Assembly (NCBI GenBank): GCA_024509875.1
Contig: JAMPIV010014838.1
Coordinates: forward strand, 843,331-907,330
Source: Oreohelix idahoensis
Lineage: Eukaryota > Mollusca > Gastropoda > Stylommatophora > Oreohelicidae
Length of the DNA stretch: 64,000 nucleotides
Direction: 5' to 3'
Shown here piece after piece: positions 23,464 to 36,220 of the stretch. Under the pieces are notes generated by a model that had not been told where the DNA came from, did not search any database, and worked only from the letters and a program-made list of their open reading frames with translations. Positions within the stretch are counted from its first letter, which is position 1, and each line of letters starts with the position of its first letter. A program made the translations under genes and the position numbers.

Positions 23464-24905
23464 CCACAAGAGGGCAAACCAAGAAGGAACGGGAGCCTGC
23501 GTCAAATTTGTTACCTAAGGAACTTAAAGAGGCGCAACAAAAGGACCCTACCTTGGCACCCTGCTTTAGGAAACTGCCCATGGCTAAGGACCCCAGACAC
23601 CACGGGGACATTTTTCTAAGGATGGCGTACTTTATCGCAGAATGAGCAAGCCTGAACAAGGTTTTAATAGGCTCCTAGTACCGAAACAGTACAGAAGCCA
23701 AATCTTAGAAATGGGGCACGCTCTTCCCTTTAGCGAACATATGGGACAGAACGTAACAAATCAGCGAATATCGACTCACTATTGGTGGCCAGGAATGAAC
23801 TCTGATATTATCAGGTGCGTGAAATCCTGCGCCAAGTGCCAACGGGTGGCACCCAAGCATTTGACACCCGCAGTTTTCATGGGTGAAATGCCAATAGTGA
23901 GAACACCATTTGAACGGGTTGTGGTCGACATTTTAGGACCCTTAGAAAGGACTAAAAGAAGGCACAGGTTCATCCTGATCTTACTCGACACATGCACTAT
24001 GTGGGCCGAAGCTATACCGCTAACATGCACGGATTCCAAGCATGTCGCAGAAGCCCTCGTGCAGATATTTACACGGTTGGGATTCCCTCAACAAGTTTTG
24101 AAGGATAACGGATCCCAATACCGTAACCTGTTAATGGATGAGATCGTTAAGATCTTGAGGAACCAGCACATCTACACAAGCCCTTATAATCCGGCCGGAA
24201 GTGGGTTAGTAGAACGTGTCAACGGAAGCCTCACAACGATGTTATGTAAACTGAGACAAGAGAAACCTGAAGATTGGGACCTTTGTATACCTGCAGCTTT
24301 ATTCGCCTACAAGGAAGCACCACATACTTCCACAGGATTTCCTCCAGCTACACTTTTATTCGGCAGACCTATTAAGGGGCCGCTTGAAGCCTTACTTCGG
24401 TCCACTGACAGACCAGAAGGCTGATGAGACAGTCGTCTCAGCCAGTAAATATGTGTCGGAATTAAAAGAACGGTTAAAACTAGGATGGAACCTAGCAACG
24501 ACCAACCTTAAGCGAGCACGCGCAAAGCACGATAACCGATACAGGAAAGCCGCGAAAGAAAGAGAATTGCAAGCAGGAGAGACAGTTTTGTTGCTACTCC
24601 CAACCGGGAACAACAAACTACGTATCGGATGGCAAAGGGCGTTTACCGTCCTTAAAAAGATCTCAAGGGCTAATCACCAGATCTCTATTAAAGGAAAGGA
24701 GAAGGACTACCATGTAAATCTGTTAAAGAAATACTTGGAAAGACCAGTGCCGTCCTCCGAACATCTCCTGGCGATCGCCATAACTGACAAAGATGATGAT
24801 AGTGGCGGGGAAATTCCACTGCAAACACAGGGAATCTTTCAACAATGTCAAACTCGGCGACACTCTTTCAAGCGCACACGGAATACATTCCAGAGAAAGA
24901 AAACG
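23421..24905 (+). pseudogene. Element B integrase
   Basis: The linker (MFIGKPEEPIV to LPMAKDPRHHG) leads through a frameshift near 23610-23640 into a long integrase frame at 23642-24424. The HHCC domain has MGHALPFSEHMG and CAKCQ. The catalytic triad is Asp in VVDILGPLE, Asp in LKDNGSQY and Glu in GSGLVERVNGS. Reading then shifts near 24390 to KADETVVSASKYVSELKERL and a C-terminal GWQRAFTVLKKISR, ending with LLKKYLERPVPSSEH as at the integrase-RT border of A. The catalytic residues are all present, but two frameshifts prevent a single product. Confidence 0.9.
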
Positions 24906-25053
24906 TTGGAGCAGATTTCATGATTAGGAATTGGACAGAGACGGAAGCGGAAGATGAGAGTGAAGATAGCAGTCGCCCGGAAGCTACTGATACCGGAAAT
25001 CTATTTCCATAAACTGGACATGAAATGGTTTCATATCTTTAAGCGGGGACGAC
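24830..25053 (+). other. RT/RNase H deletion scar and 3' end of element B
   Basis: Just after the integrase border the sequence jumps to the very end of RNase H: YIPEKENVGADF, read from about 24880, corresponds to YIPGKQNVGADF of element A near 9425. About 1.3-1.4 kb that encodes RT and RNase H in A is missing. The remaining tail of about 40 codons ends at a stop near 25010, and a purine-rich AAGCGGGGACGAC precedes the 3' LTR. Confidence 0.85.
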
Positions 25054-25662
25054 TATGACATATTATGAAAATAGTTTTCATCTATCTATTTCTTTATCTA
25101 CCCTTTTTTTTTAAACCAAACTTTCACCTACGCCTATCTCGATAACATAAACCATTCATACACTGAGAGATCTGACCCTTTTTCAAATTTAGCACGCATT
25201 CTATTGCTGTTCGCTATTTCTTTGATGCATGCTCACGAGGAGATCTATTATCTAACGCTGAGTGGTATATCTGTAATTTATTCTAAACGCCAGCGATTGA
25301 AAATCGTTGGATAGGATCAGATAGCGATCAAGAGCGGATACTTTGGAAGCGAGGTGAGACCAATTTTTATTACCCTCCCTTGTAATCCGTTCGCTAGTAA
25401 AGTAATTAAACACAGCAGATCGCCAGATCAAAGTACGGGCTCGATTTCGTTCAATGACCACGTCTGCAGGGCGGTAAACAGTGTGATTTTACGATCGAAG
25501 AAATCTCGCATGGTCTGGTCAATTACGTTACGCCTGATCTAAAGAGAGTGCAGGGAAAAGGGTGTAGATTTCTTTAATCCAGAATTTCAGCAGAGATTTC
25601 CCCGTACGTGCTAACATCTGGCAGGGAGTCTGGTTTTTGGTGAATAGTGGCCATTCCCTTTG

Positions 25663-25822
<160 letters not shown>

Positions 25823-27460
25823 CACCAGCAGTCTAACTAAATTTATTCTGTACCGCAAGAATTTCAGAGAACATCTAGCTTTCGATTCTAAGATCTCTTA
25901 TAATAGTTGTATCACTTAGTTTTCGATTGGAGATCGTTTTATTTCTGTGCTTGTGGTAATTATTATACTAGAAGTTTGAATGATTTAACTAGTTAAAACG
26001 TCAATTATATTTCTCTAGGTTTTACTGTGTTACAGTGGCTAGCAGAACAGATAAAAATTTCTAGCTAAACTCTTCCAGCTATAATATAAATTTTATTAAC
26101 TAATAGTAACCAGTCAGAGAATATTTTAACCAACTAAGTAAATGCGTTGATTCATCATGAGTATTGACGAAGTATGCATTTATTTCTAATTCATGATGAC
26201 CGATTTTTTAAAATAACTAGAATTATTTCACGGGAGTTTTTTAAACGATAAGATAAGCTCTAAGCTTGTAGTTTGTAATTTAAAGTTAAATAACCGAAGT
26301 GGATAAATATATTCTATGTTACGCGGGGTAAGGATAGGATTGTGTATACTATATTATGTTAAGTATTTGTATTTTTTTCTCCTTTACACAGTATTGGGTC
26401 AAACCCTAAACCTTACCAGCGGCTTCCATACGAATCTGAGAATAACTTTTACCAAAGAACATTCTGATATAATTATCGGGTTTTCAAGGTGACCTGTCTG
26501 GCCTCGTGTTTTACACCCAGAAAGAGACAGAGTACCAGCCCAAAGAATATTAAGAATATATTGTAACTGGACTTATAGAATATCCAGATTTCTCTTCGCA
26601 AGTTCATATACGTTCAGCCTGTGGTGGCGACATAATCAAACATTGACATTACCTGAATAACAACCACAGTGTTGTGAAGAAGATTTATCCTGAACAGATT
26701 TATTTACCTGACACTAGATTTAACGATTGAAGATTCCAAGCTACTGTACACTGTGAACATTAGACCTCTTAATTATTTTACTACCTGGACAAAAATTGAA
26801 GTGACATAATCAGCATCCTACTACCAGTAGCGAATCAAGCGTTTCCCATCATTTGAATTAATTAGTCTTTGGAGAAACTGGGGCTTGATTCGCCAATAAC
26901 CAAAACTTGATGGGCTGTGTGTACCTTACGATTGTTCCAGATGTTGTGAAAGCACCTATTAGGTAAGAGTGACTGGTTGTGATCACAGGTCTATCAGAGC
27001 CAGAGAAAGCAGGGATAAATAATTCTTTCATTGGATAACCCATGTACTAACTTTGTATTTTTGTATGCAAGTTTTGCTAATGCTGTCCCTTTCAGAATAG
27101 ATTAACGTATAAACTCTGTTATTTATTGCAGAGGGAAATCCTAGACCATAGCGTAAACACCTTTGACTCTTTGGGGGTTAATAACTTCTCTTCTAACGGG
27201 ATCTTGTCTCAACAGAGGGAGGGAGGATTACACCTATGAGTCTAACTCTTTAATTAATTCATTAACGTATGTTTATTTGTATTTGATTTGATATTCAAAA
27301 TATTGTTGGTGTGAAGTTTCTTTATGATAAATAAAATTTACATAAACTTTATATAGGTGTGTTGGTCAGCTTGTCCCAAAAGATGCCTATTCCATAGATA
27401 TAGTTTTCACGTCAGTGCGTCTAATTGTCGTAAAGTGTCTGTGTGTTTGTATATATGAGT

Positions 27461-27463
<3 letters not shown>

Positions 27464-27529
<66 letters not shown>
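27464..27529. repeat. Second (TA)n array in 3' LTR
   Basis: Counterpart of 20822-20915. Confidence 0.97.
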
Positions 27530-27532
<3 letters not shown>

Positions 27533-27720
27533 AAACTGTCTGACGTAACCGATAGGCTAGAGAGATTATATCTAAAATCCAGGGACAGACTTTACCTTTC
27601 ACCATTTCACTCGTGAAAATCTATTTCTTTACCTTATCTCCCACTGAGTTATCACCTGTTCTAGTTCTACTCAGACCGGACCATAATTGATCTTAAATTC
27701 CTATCGAAAAATTTACGACA

Positions 27721-27725
27721 GTCTG
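27721..27725 (+). repeat. Target-site duplication of element B, right
   Basis: GTCTG, identical to 18320-18324. Confidence 0.9.
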
Positions 27726-27803
27726 TCAGCTTCCGCCTGTAGTGCTAACTTCTTAGATTCCCTCTCTGCTTCCATTTGCAATCTCTTGTCTTCTCTTTCC
27801 ATG
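27726..27803 (-). pseudogene. gag: Element C gag coiled-coil fragment
   Basis: Minus-strand reading gives EREDKRLQMEAERESKKLA and then QAEADR, an alpha-helical charged segment. Its frame continues into the gag piece at 18324 once element B and one TSD copy are discounted, and begins where a LINE tail breaks it from the gag start at 28084-28193. Confidence 0.85.
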
Positions 27804-28083
27804 TTTATTTTTTATTTATTTATTTTTTAAATTAATTATTATTATTCTTTATTTTTTTTATTTTCTTTACTTTTATTTTAAAAACGTACTTTAGTTATGA
27901 TGACTGTTGCAAATGTAATATTACTTTTATAATGATAAATGCCTTAATTATGCTTAAAGTAAATGTGAGGATGAAAGGAAATAGTATACATGATGAGAGA
28001 GAGAGGAAGAGCAGAATGTCAGACGGGCCTGCGTGCCCAATTCTTAACCCTTTGAAAATAAAGTTCGTTCGTTCAAAGTTCGT
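27804..28083 (+). mobile_element. Short 5'-truncated LINE tail in element C gag
   Basis: About 280 bp separates two gag pieces. It is T/A-rich at its left and ends with CCCTTTGAAAATAAAG followed by GTTCGTTC units, like the 3' end of the LINE at 12760-14906. No coding part is left. The repeat tail places it on the plus strand. Exact TSD not determined. Confidence 0.75.
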
Positions 28084-28193
28084 TCGTACTTATCACACTC
28101 AGTCGTAACATATTGGATCAGAACGGCACCAGTTAAACCAAGCTCCGTTACCATCTGCAGTGTTGCAGACCTAAACTTTACCAAGTCCGCTAG
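28084..28193 (-). pseudogene. gag: Element C gag N-terminus, start codon lost
   Basis: The minus strand encodes ADLVKFRSATLQ, then TELGLTG and YVTTECDKY, clearly matching the MADLAKFRSAAVQ start of elements D and G. The position of the initiator ATG (28193-28191) reads CTA, so the start codon is mutated. Confidence 0.85.
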
Positions 28194-28411
28194 GATATAC
28201 TGTAGAGTACTGACTCAAATTATAATCAACCTAATTAATTCATTTAATAAACTTAACTAATGACTGATTTCACTATATATGGACCACACTTTTAAAATAG
28301 TACTCAATAGTACTCAATAAATGTCCTTTCAACTGTCTCAAAATATTTCCTAACAAAAATTTTCTACAAGACAGAAGAAAAAAAGAAAGATCGCTCTGGA
28401 ATATCAAGGAT

Positions 28412-28431
28412 ATCCCGCGAACGAGACCCCA
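28412..28431 (-). promoter_or_regulatory. Element C primer binding site, tRNA-Pro-like
   Basis: On the minus strand TGGGGTCTCGTTCGCGGGAT follows the LTR end (TCTCGTGACA) after one base. It is a diverged version of the sites in B, D and G. Confidence 0.7.
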
Positions 28432-28432
28432 G

Positions 28433-29865
28433 TGTCACGAGAGGTTACTTTGTGTTGATGATGAATAGATAACAACAAGGTGTATCAGATGATATCAGGA
28501 TACACTTACCAGATAAGAGTTCTGGTCTTATAAGAAAGTCCCCAGTATCAGAAATGAGCACTAGTTATGGTTGTCATAGGTATAGTCAGACTATAAAGTT
28601 GTCTGATCCAGATGGTAATAAGAAGTACCAGACACTTAGTCGTCTCCTATCTACAACTATCACATGATGTGTTATGTTATGTCTAGGGTAAATAATAAAC
28701 AAAAGTAACTTAAAAAAAACTGGAATGAGTTACTCAAGACTTTGTTTACAATTAATTAATTTATTATATTTACAGTAATTTCTTCTTTTCCCTTTTCGAA
28801 TAAGAATGTTGGAATGCAATTCAAAGTGATGATGAAAATGTACAAAAAGAAATGCTTATCACACACAATTAAAGTTTTACACACAGAGTGTCAATGACTC
28901 CTTCCTCTTTGGAAATGTCACTTTAAAATCAAAAGTCACTAAAACTTATACTGTCACTTATACTAAAATTCACTGTTGCATTGGCTGGAACTAACAGTTC
29001 TTGAATCACTGTTCTTAAAATTTTAAAATAGTCACTTTGACTTAAGATACTGTCTTTACACTCGTATTGATCTTAACAAAGACTGCTATCATCATCTGAA
29101 TTTTCTCTAAGTGTGCTGAACCATATATTTTGAGTTCAGTCCTTCTTGGGGACACTTATCTGTGTTGACATCACCGGGCTGTCAGTATTGAGTAGACAGT
29201 GGCTGGCAATTCCCATGCATTAGGGTTCCCAGACCTGATCTGAAATATGCTATTGGGAATTGAATGCTTCTTTGGCTATCCTAGATATACACAGTCTTCT
29301 GCCTTGCTGACAGTATGGTATGATATGACCATCAATTCAGTATTATACACAGGGCATCAAAGACCTGGCAGGCTGCACACAACTAAACATGGCAAAGGTG
29401 CTTGGTTGCGAGCACTGTCTTCTGTGTTTGAAAATTGGCGGTGAGTGTTTGGTCATCTGCTTCTGTCCTTTTTATACCTCCCATCTTGCGATCGAGAGAG
29501 CACGTACGTCATAGGTTATTCGTTCGTCTTTGTCTCTGCAAAATTTGCTGAATCAATCTGCGTGTGTGTTTTGTCAAAACATCCGTTCGTTCCTTTTCTT
29601 TTATCCTTCAACCGATTTCCTTCATCTTAGGCTTGTTACAACCAGCCGATTTAGAGCTGTCGTTCTGTGTAATTTTCTTTTACTACAGTCTATTCTATCT
29701 TCTGCTATGGCGAGCGTTACTGTGCAGAACTCACTCTGTGAGATTCATGTGTTTCTGTCTTTAACCTCATTTATCTTGGGTTATACTGCACATAGCAGGC
29801 ATATATAGGTATCAGAACGAAGCTTAGACTCTCTAATATCTAACCTTGATTTCATATTTAAAACT
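28433..29865 (-). repeat. Element C 5' LTR, right limit unknown
   Basis: The end at 28433 is fixed by the match to 17090-17174 and by the primer site. Further right, a CCCTAGACA-type word on the minus strand near 28680 parallels the CCCTAGACACATAAC of the D LTRs. I could not find the outer LTR end; it may lie before element E or beyond it. Short frames in 29247-29810 show no recognised domain. Confidence 0.5.
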
Positions 29866-29999
29866 CCACCTAGGCCAGTCCCAACCCCGGCTGAAAAAGG
29901 AGGAGGGCGGGCTGCATTGAGGCCGTAAGGAGGCAGCCCCTCCACCATGCCAATGCACAACATTTCAATCACCTGTTTGCTTTAAATCACGATTACGCG

Positions 30000-31420
30000 A
30001 ACTACAAGAGAGAAAACCGGACTGATTCTAAACGCTACGAACTGGAATGGACTACGACTTATGGAACTTGGAACACAAGAAGTATAAATGAGAAAGAAGA
30101 GGACCTGGTGGAAGAGATGAGGAAAGCAAAACTAGAAATCCTGGCTATAACGGAAACGAAGAAAAAGGGACAAGGAGTCATGGATCTCGATGGCGACACG
30201 CTGCTCTACAGTGGTGTACCCACATCAGAAAGAGCTAAAAGGGGTGTGGGTTGCATTGTGGCCAAAAACCAAAAAGATAGCATCAAGGGTTGGAACTTTG
30301 TCTCGGAACGCATTATGGTTGTAAAACTAAAAGAAGGACAAACTATAGTCAATCTGGTCATAGTGTTTGGGCCAAATGAGGATGAGAGAGCAGAGGTCAA
30401 GGAGGAATTCTTCGAGCTGCTTCAAAGGACAGTGGATGACTGCCTAGATGAAATTATCATGCTCGGAGATTTCAATGCCAGAGTTGGAAATGACCATGCT
30501 ACATGGGGTGGAATTATCGGAAGATATGGAGAAGATAATCTCAATGGCAATGGAAAGCGACTCCTTAGATTCTACACTGAGCAGAATCTGATTATTACAA
30601 ACACAAAGTTCCCCTATAAGCGCATACATGAACACGCTAGATGTGAACCAACAAAGAAAAAGAAGTCAGTGATCGACTATGCTATGGTTCGGAGGAGCTC
30701 ATTCAAATATGTCCGGGATGCTAGAGTCTAGTGGGGGCCAGAGATTGGAAGTGATCACTACCATCTTACAATCAAAAGAACAACTGAAAGAATTGCATAG
30801 CCTAAGAACTGCCCAACATCACGCAAGAAACTAAGTAAACGAACGGGATGAATGATCATTAAGACCTACAAGCTGAGAGAGCCAGAAATTAAGACCAGAT
30901 ATCAGGGGCTTATTGCTACAGCGGTGAGAAACACACAAGAACAACCTGATGACTTGGAAACCCTCTGGCTTAAATTCAAGGACATCATAAAGACAGCTGC
31001 TGCAGAAGCATGTGGTGAAGTCCGACTTGGGAACAATAGAAAGAGGACACCTTGGTGGACAGAGGAAGTCAAAGAGAAAATAAGAGAGAAGAAAATGGCA
31101 TGGAAACAATACGTAGGAGCTAAAAACACAGTAGGGCAAATAGAGAAATATAGAGAATATGTGACACTCAGAACAGAAGCAAAGAACAAGATGCTAGCAG
31201 CAAAACAGAAGTCCTGGGAAGAATTTGGAGAAAAGCTATAAAAAGATGCGCAAGAAAACCAGAAATCATTCTATAAGACCGTAAAGAACACGAGGAAGGA
31301 AAAACAATGCCCTCTCAAATTTATAAAGGACAAGCGTTGCAAATTGCTTACTGCCCCGAAGGAAGTAATGGAAAGATGGAAAGAATATTTCTCAGAACTC
31401 CTTGATGCTGAGCAAGGTCA
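30000..31420 (+). pseudogene. LINE copy E endonuclease and linker
   Basis: An apurinic/apyrimidinic-like endonuclease (EEP fold) that nicks target DNA. Motifs are YGTWNTRSIN (near 30057), LAITETKKKGQG, LVIVFGPNEDERAE, IIMLGDFNARVGND and, after a TAG at 30729-30731, the SDH of IGSDHYHLTI. A second stop near 30800 and others in the linker (KRTPWWTEEVKEK, then a TAA near 31238) break it. Catalytic Glu, Asp-Asn and His positions look conserved. Confidence 0.9.
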
Positions 31421-33055
31421 AGCATCATAAATGATAACCACTAGCACAGAAGAGAAAACCAATGATGATGAAGGTGACATAAAGATGGAAGAACTGAAAG
31501 CAGCACTGGAGAAAATCAAGATGGGCAAAGCAGTAGGGCATGTTGGTATAACACCAGAAATGGTTAAGCACATGGGAACATCAGGCGACCTATTACTCTT
31601 AAGGGTCCTACAGGCAGCGTAGTGCAACAAGGCCATACAAGAGGATTGCGAGATTGCCATCATAACACCGATTTTCAAAAAGGGTGACAATCGACAATGT
31701 GGAAACCATAGAGGCATATCCCTTCTCAGTGTCCCTGGTAAAATCTATTCTAGAATCCTAGAGCAGAGACTCCGACGCCTAGCTGAGCCACAATTGGATG
31801 AAGTACGGTGCAGATTCCGAGCAAACCGAAGTACTCAAGACCTAATCTTTACACTCAGACAGCTGAGTGAAAAGGCTCTTGAGTATAAAGGTGAGATATA
31901 TCTTTGTTTCACAGATCTGGAAAAGGCGTTTAACAGGGTCCCCTGGAGCAAACGTTAGGACTGTTTGGCAAGGAAGAACATTCTAGCACCTCTGATTGGC
32001 ATGTACGGAGAGAACAAGTAAGTATTCAGTGGGGTACTGGAAGATGAGACAGGTCTGCATTTCAGAGCTGGCATTTGCTGATGATGTTGCCCTGATTGCT
32101 AAATCAGAGGCACATCTCCAATCCAACCTGCAAGTCTGGAAGGAAGAGATGGAGAAGAGAGGGATGGTCATTAGCAGCTCTAAAACAAACTCCATGGTGA
32201 TATTACGAGAAGAAAGAAGACATCCGATTAAGCTGGGAGAACAGATCATGGAGCAGGTCGACCAGTTTAAATACCTCGGAGCTATTATAGACCGAAAGGG
32301 GGAGGGGGGGGGGGATCAAAGAAGAGTTGTCCACTCGAAAAGCAGCAGCTGGGAGACTATTTCAGGCCATAAATCGAGGATTCCTCAGCAAGAGAGGTTG
32401 GCAAGAAAACAAAGATTGCTGAATACCGCTCCACCTATGTCCCAGTCTTGACGTCAGATTGCGAGTCATGGGCAATGACTACAACCCACAAAAGCCAGAT
32501 CCAAACCTCAGAAATGAGGTATCTGAGGAAGGTGGTTCAAGTATCAAGAAGAGATATGGTTCTTCTTCTTCATTCACCCTCAGATGTCAACTTGAATAAG
32601 TTCAAAGAAAGAGTGGTCAGCCTGAAGCTGTTGATATCTCCGTAGATTTTCTCCAGGAATGGTACTGGTGATGGCCATATGCGTTTTCTCTGTTCCTCAT
32701 ATGTTGGGCACCTTTGAAGTAGATGTTCGGCAGACATGGTCAGCAAACAGACGATACGTCAAGGCCTAAAATCCCACCCGCTGCAGACCCAAGTAGAACA
32801 GTCCCAACTAAGATGGTTTGGCCATGTCTGCAGAATGGGAGAAGATCGGCTACCACGACAAGCATGGGAAACAATGAGCCAAGGATCCAGACCCCCAGAA
32901 CGACCCAGAGTCCGCTGGGAGGACAACATTAGACAATCTTTGAAGGACCAAGGACTAGAACGGAACCAGGCCAGGAGGAAGACAGCTGATATGATAGTCT
33001 GGCGCTCTCTCTTCCAAACCTCTACACCTCGCGGTAGAAGGGGAACGACTAAGTA
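31421..33055 (+). pseudogene. LINE copy E reverse transcriptase
   Basis: Recognisable pieces are LEKIKMGKAVGHVG, TPIFKKGDNRQC, HRGISLLSVPGK, FRANRSTQDL and a mutated LEKAFNRVP. Sequence then jumps from LAPLIG to ERTSKYSVGYW, removing the GVRQG motif present in copy F. The catalytic ELAFADDVALIAKSE survives. The C-terminal RWFGHVCRMGEDR and the Arg-rich end are also present. A GGGGG-rich expansion near 32300 and the insertion at 32561 add frameshifts. Confidence 0.9.
32561..32732 (-). mobile_element. Short LINE 3'-end insertion with TSD
   Basis: About 172 bp absent from copy F at this site. It is flanked by GATATGGT (32553-32560) and GACATGGT (32733-32740), near-identical duplications. Read on the minus strand it encodes SAEHLLQRCPTYEEQRKRIW and then FLEKIYGDIN, the usual C-terminal end after RNase H in another LINE group, followed by a stop and a GAAGAAGAAG tail. 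So it is a strongly 5'-truncated LINE, not a SINE. Confidence 0.85.
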
Positions 33056-34490
33056 AGGAGATTTCATATTTATTTGCTGTCCATCCGAATTTACTCAACT
33101 CCAATGGAAAAGCAAACATTTGAGCACACTTTCGATTCCGTCTATGTTAAAGCTTCCAACCTACAAGTCTCGCAGTAAACGGCTTGCGATGCTCTCATTG
33201 GCTAAACATCTTTGCTCTACGCAGTGTTAGACCGTGTTCGATTACCTAAGATATCGAGACCATCGCATTATGCGACTTATGTCTAGATTTATGAGATGAG
33301 GTGACCAGTTCATGTCTTCGCTGTCTTCCCTGACTCAAGAGCGGAGTGTGGTGTCCATTTACACTTGGGTAGATTGAAGTGTGACGTTACCAGGTAGACC
33401 AAAAGAAAAAAAATATCAGTACTTTGTTACGTAGGATCTACCAGTAGCCCAAAAAGAAATAATACAATATGCACATATACTTCTGGTAACTATTGCATCT
33501 CATTAAATAAAAAAAACTTGCATTTATTTTCTAAAACTGCCGTTGGAAATTCAAATTATAGTCGGGCTGAACGTCTTCTCCTCAGGTCATAATGTTATAT
33601 TCCGCAGGTTCCCAAACCATTTTTCAACGGCCGCACACTTTAACTAGCCTGTGATTGCCGAAACAGCACATACAGGGTTATATTATTGGTACTGTTTTTT
33701 CGTAAAAAAGAAAAGAATCAAGATAACGCATTTCTTAACTGTGAAACCTGTGCATTTTCTAGAATGAGAAACGCTGACTTATATTGAAATTATGCTAAAT
33801 CTGTCCGAGATTCCCGCTAAAACTTGGACAAACATGAACCTAGTTGTCTGCACTTTTACAGACCAAAACGGCTGGGGTTTTTAAGTCAGTAATTACATTA
33901 TAAGCAGACAAATATGTTTCTGTTCCCTGATATTCAGTATATTAGATCTAGTTTTTTTTTGGTCTGCCTAGGTGTCATTTTTCTTCAATAGTTTAAGAAC
34001 GCCACTTAGATCAACTTTTAGTTATCGGGTTTTTGCCCAAATTAGTCCAAAAATAGCTCTCCCCCCTTAAAAGAAAAATCCCCTCCAAAAGTCGCCCAAG
34101 TCACAAAAGTGGCCTAAAGTTTAAAACTTGGAGTTTTTTAAGGTGCCATCAAGGTTTTTTTTTTTTTAATTCAAAATTCAGGGTGGCAACACTGAATATA
34201 ATTTTCGATTTCATTCAGGGTGGTGGAATGGCCAATATGGAACGTAGTTCTATGGTAATCCGTAACACAGAGGAGGATCTTAATTGCTCCCAGGAGCTTA
34301 TTGAAGAGAAAAAGGAGGCAAAACATGGCAAACTCGATTTTTTTTTCTAATTGAATGCTTCAGTTATTTTGTGTGGACCGTTTCATGAAAGTAGTACCTC
34401 AGATTACAAGTCGGCCTTTTTGATTGAATTACACAAAATAGACTGACAATGATATGCACCAAACAGCATGCTTCTATATCAAAAATAAAA
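33056..34490. other. Unassigned non-coding DNA between two LINEs
   Basis: No long frame, LTR end or tandem array recognised. Some A/T homopolymers. Confidence 0.55.
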
Positions 34491-34498
34491 ATACTTAC

Positions 34499-36220
34499 TT
34501 ACTTAGTCGTTCCCCTTCTACTGTGAGGTGTAGAGGTTTGGAAGAGAGAGCGCCAGACTATCCTATCGGCTGTCTTCCTCCTGGCCTGGTTCCATTCTAG
34601 TCCTCGGTCCTTCAAAGATTGTCTAATGTTGTCCTCCCAGCGGACTCTTGGTCGTCCTCGGGGTCTGGATCCTTGGCTCTTTGTTTCCCATGCTTGTCGT
34701 GGTATCCGATCTTCTCCCATTCTGCAGACATGGCCAAACCATCTTAATTGGGACTGTTCTACTTGGGTCTGCAGGGGGTAGGATGTAAGTCCTTGACGTA
34801 TCGTCTGGTTGCGTACCATGTCTCTTCTTGTTACTTCAACCACCTTCCTCAGATACCTCATTTCTGAGGTTTGGATCTGGCTTTTATGGGTTGTAGTCAT
34901 TGCCCATGACTCGCATCCATATGTCAAGACTGGGACATAGGTGGAGCGGTATACAGCCATCTTCGTTTTCTTACCAACCTCTCTCTTGCTGAGGAATCCT
35001 CGATTTATGGCCTGAAAAAGTCTCCCAGCTGCTGCTTTTCGAGTGGACAACTCTTCTTTGATGCCTCCCTTTCGGTCTATAATAGCTCCGAGGTATTTAA
35101 AGTGGTCGACCTGCTCCAGGACCTGTTCTCCCAGTTTAATCTGATGTCTTCTTTCTTCTCGTGATATCACCATGGATTTTGTTTTAGAGCTGCTTATGAC
35201 CATCCCTCTCTTCTCCAGCTCTTCCTTCCAGACTTGCAGGTTGGATTGGAGATGTGCCTCTGATTTAGCAATCAGGGCAACATCATCAGCAAATGCCAGC
35301 TCCGAAATATAGACCTGTCTCATCGTCCAGTACCCCACTGAATACTTTCTTGTTCTCTCCTTACATGCCTTGATGACATCGTCCATAAGGAGTATGAAGA
35401 GGTAAGGTGATAAGATATAACCTTGTCTTACACCAGTGGTGGTCCTGAACGCTTCTGACTTATAGTTTGCTGTCCTCACATAATTTCTGCAAGACTTGTA
35501 GAAGCTCTGTATAGCATGAATCAGAGGTGCTAGAATGTTCTTCCTTGCCAAACAGTCCCAAAGTTTGCTCCAGGGGACCCTGTCAAACGCCTTTTCCAGA
35601 TCTATGAAACAAAGATGCATCTCACTCTTATACTCAAGGGCCTTTTCACTCAGCTGTCTGAGTGTGAAGATTAGGTCTTGAGTACTTCGGTTTGCTCGGA
35701 ATCCGCACTGGACCTCATCCAACTGTGGCTCAGCTAGGCGTCGGAGTCTCTGCTCTAGGATTCTAGAGTAGATTTTACCAGGGACAATGAGAAGGGATAT
35801 GCCTCTATGGTTCTCACACTGTCGATTGTCACCCTTTTTGAAAATTGGTGTTATGATGGCAATTTCCCAATCCTTTGGTATGGTCTTGTTGTACCACGCT
35901 GCCTGTAAAACCCTTAAGAGTAATAGGTCGCCTGATGCTCCCATGAACTTAACCATTTCTGGTGTTATACCATCATGCCCTACTGCTTTGCCCATCTTGA
36001 TTTTCTCCAGTGCTGCTTTCAGTTCTTCCATCTTTATGCCATCTTCACCATCATTGGTCTTCTCTTCTGTGCTAGTGTTTATCATTTCTGATGCTCTACC
36101 TTGCTCACCATTAAGGAGTTCTGAGAAATATTCTTTCCATCTTTCCATTACTTCCTTCGGGGCAGTAAGCAATTTGCCTTGCTTGTTTTTTATAAATTTG
36201 AGAGGGCATTTGTTACGCAC
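34499..36220 (-). pseudogene. LINE copy F reverse transcriptase, open over 573 residues
   Basis: An uninterrupted frame from just inside the insertion boundary to the natural stop. Motifs: MGKAVGHDGITPEM, AIITPIFKKGDN, HRGISLLIVPGK, FRANRSTQDLIFTLRQL, FIDLEKAFDRVPW, TTGVRQGYILSPYLF and catalytic ELAFADDVALIAKSE, then LGAIIDRKGG, YGCESWAMTT and a C-terminal WFGHVCRMGEDR with RGRPRVRWED. The first residues (MRNKC) come from the inserted LTR; native coding starts at CPLKFIKNKQGK. Uncoupled from its endonuclease by the insertion, so it cannot make the full protein. Confidence 0.93.
36206..36210 (+). repeat. TSD of solo LTR, left
   Basis: GCATT, repeated at 37365-37369. Confidence 0.88.

Larger units (their letters stand above)
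29866..33055 (+). mobile_element. RTE/CFDP2-like LINE copy E, nearly full-length but decayed
   Basis: Plus-strand copy of the same family as 34493-38690. It starts with a GC-rich 5' UTR (29866-29990, shared with the inverted fragment at 49655-49862), continues through endonuclease and RT, and ends at GACTAAGTAAGG near 33055. Stops, small indels, a loss of roughly 190 bp in RT near 32005, and an insertion at 32561-32732 disable it. Confidence 0.9.
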
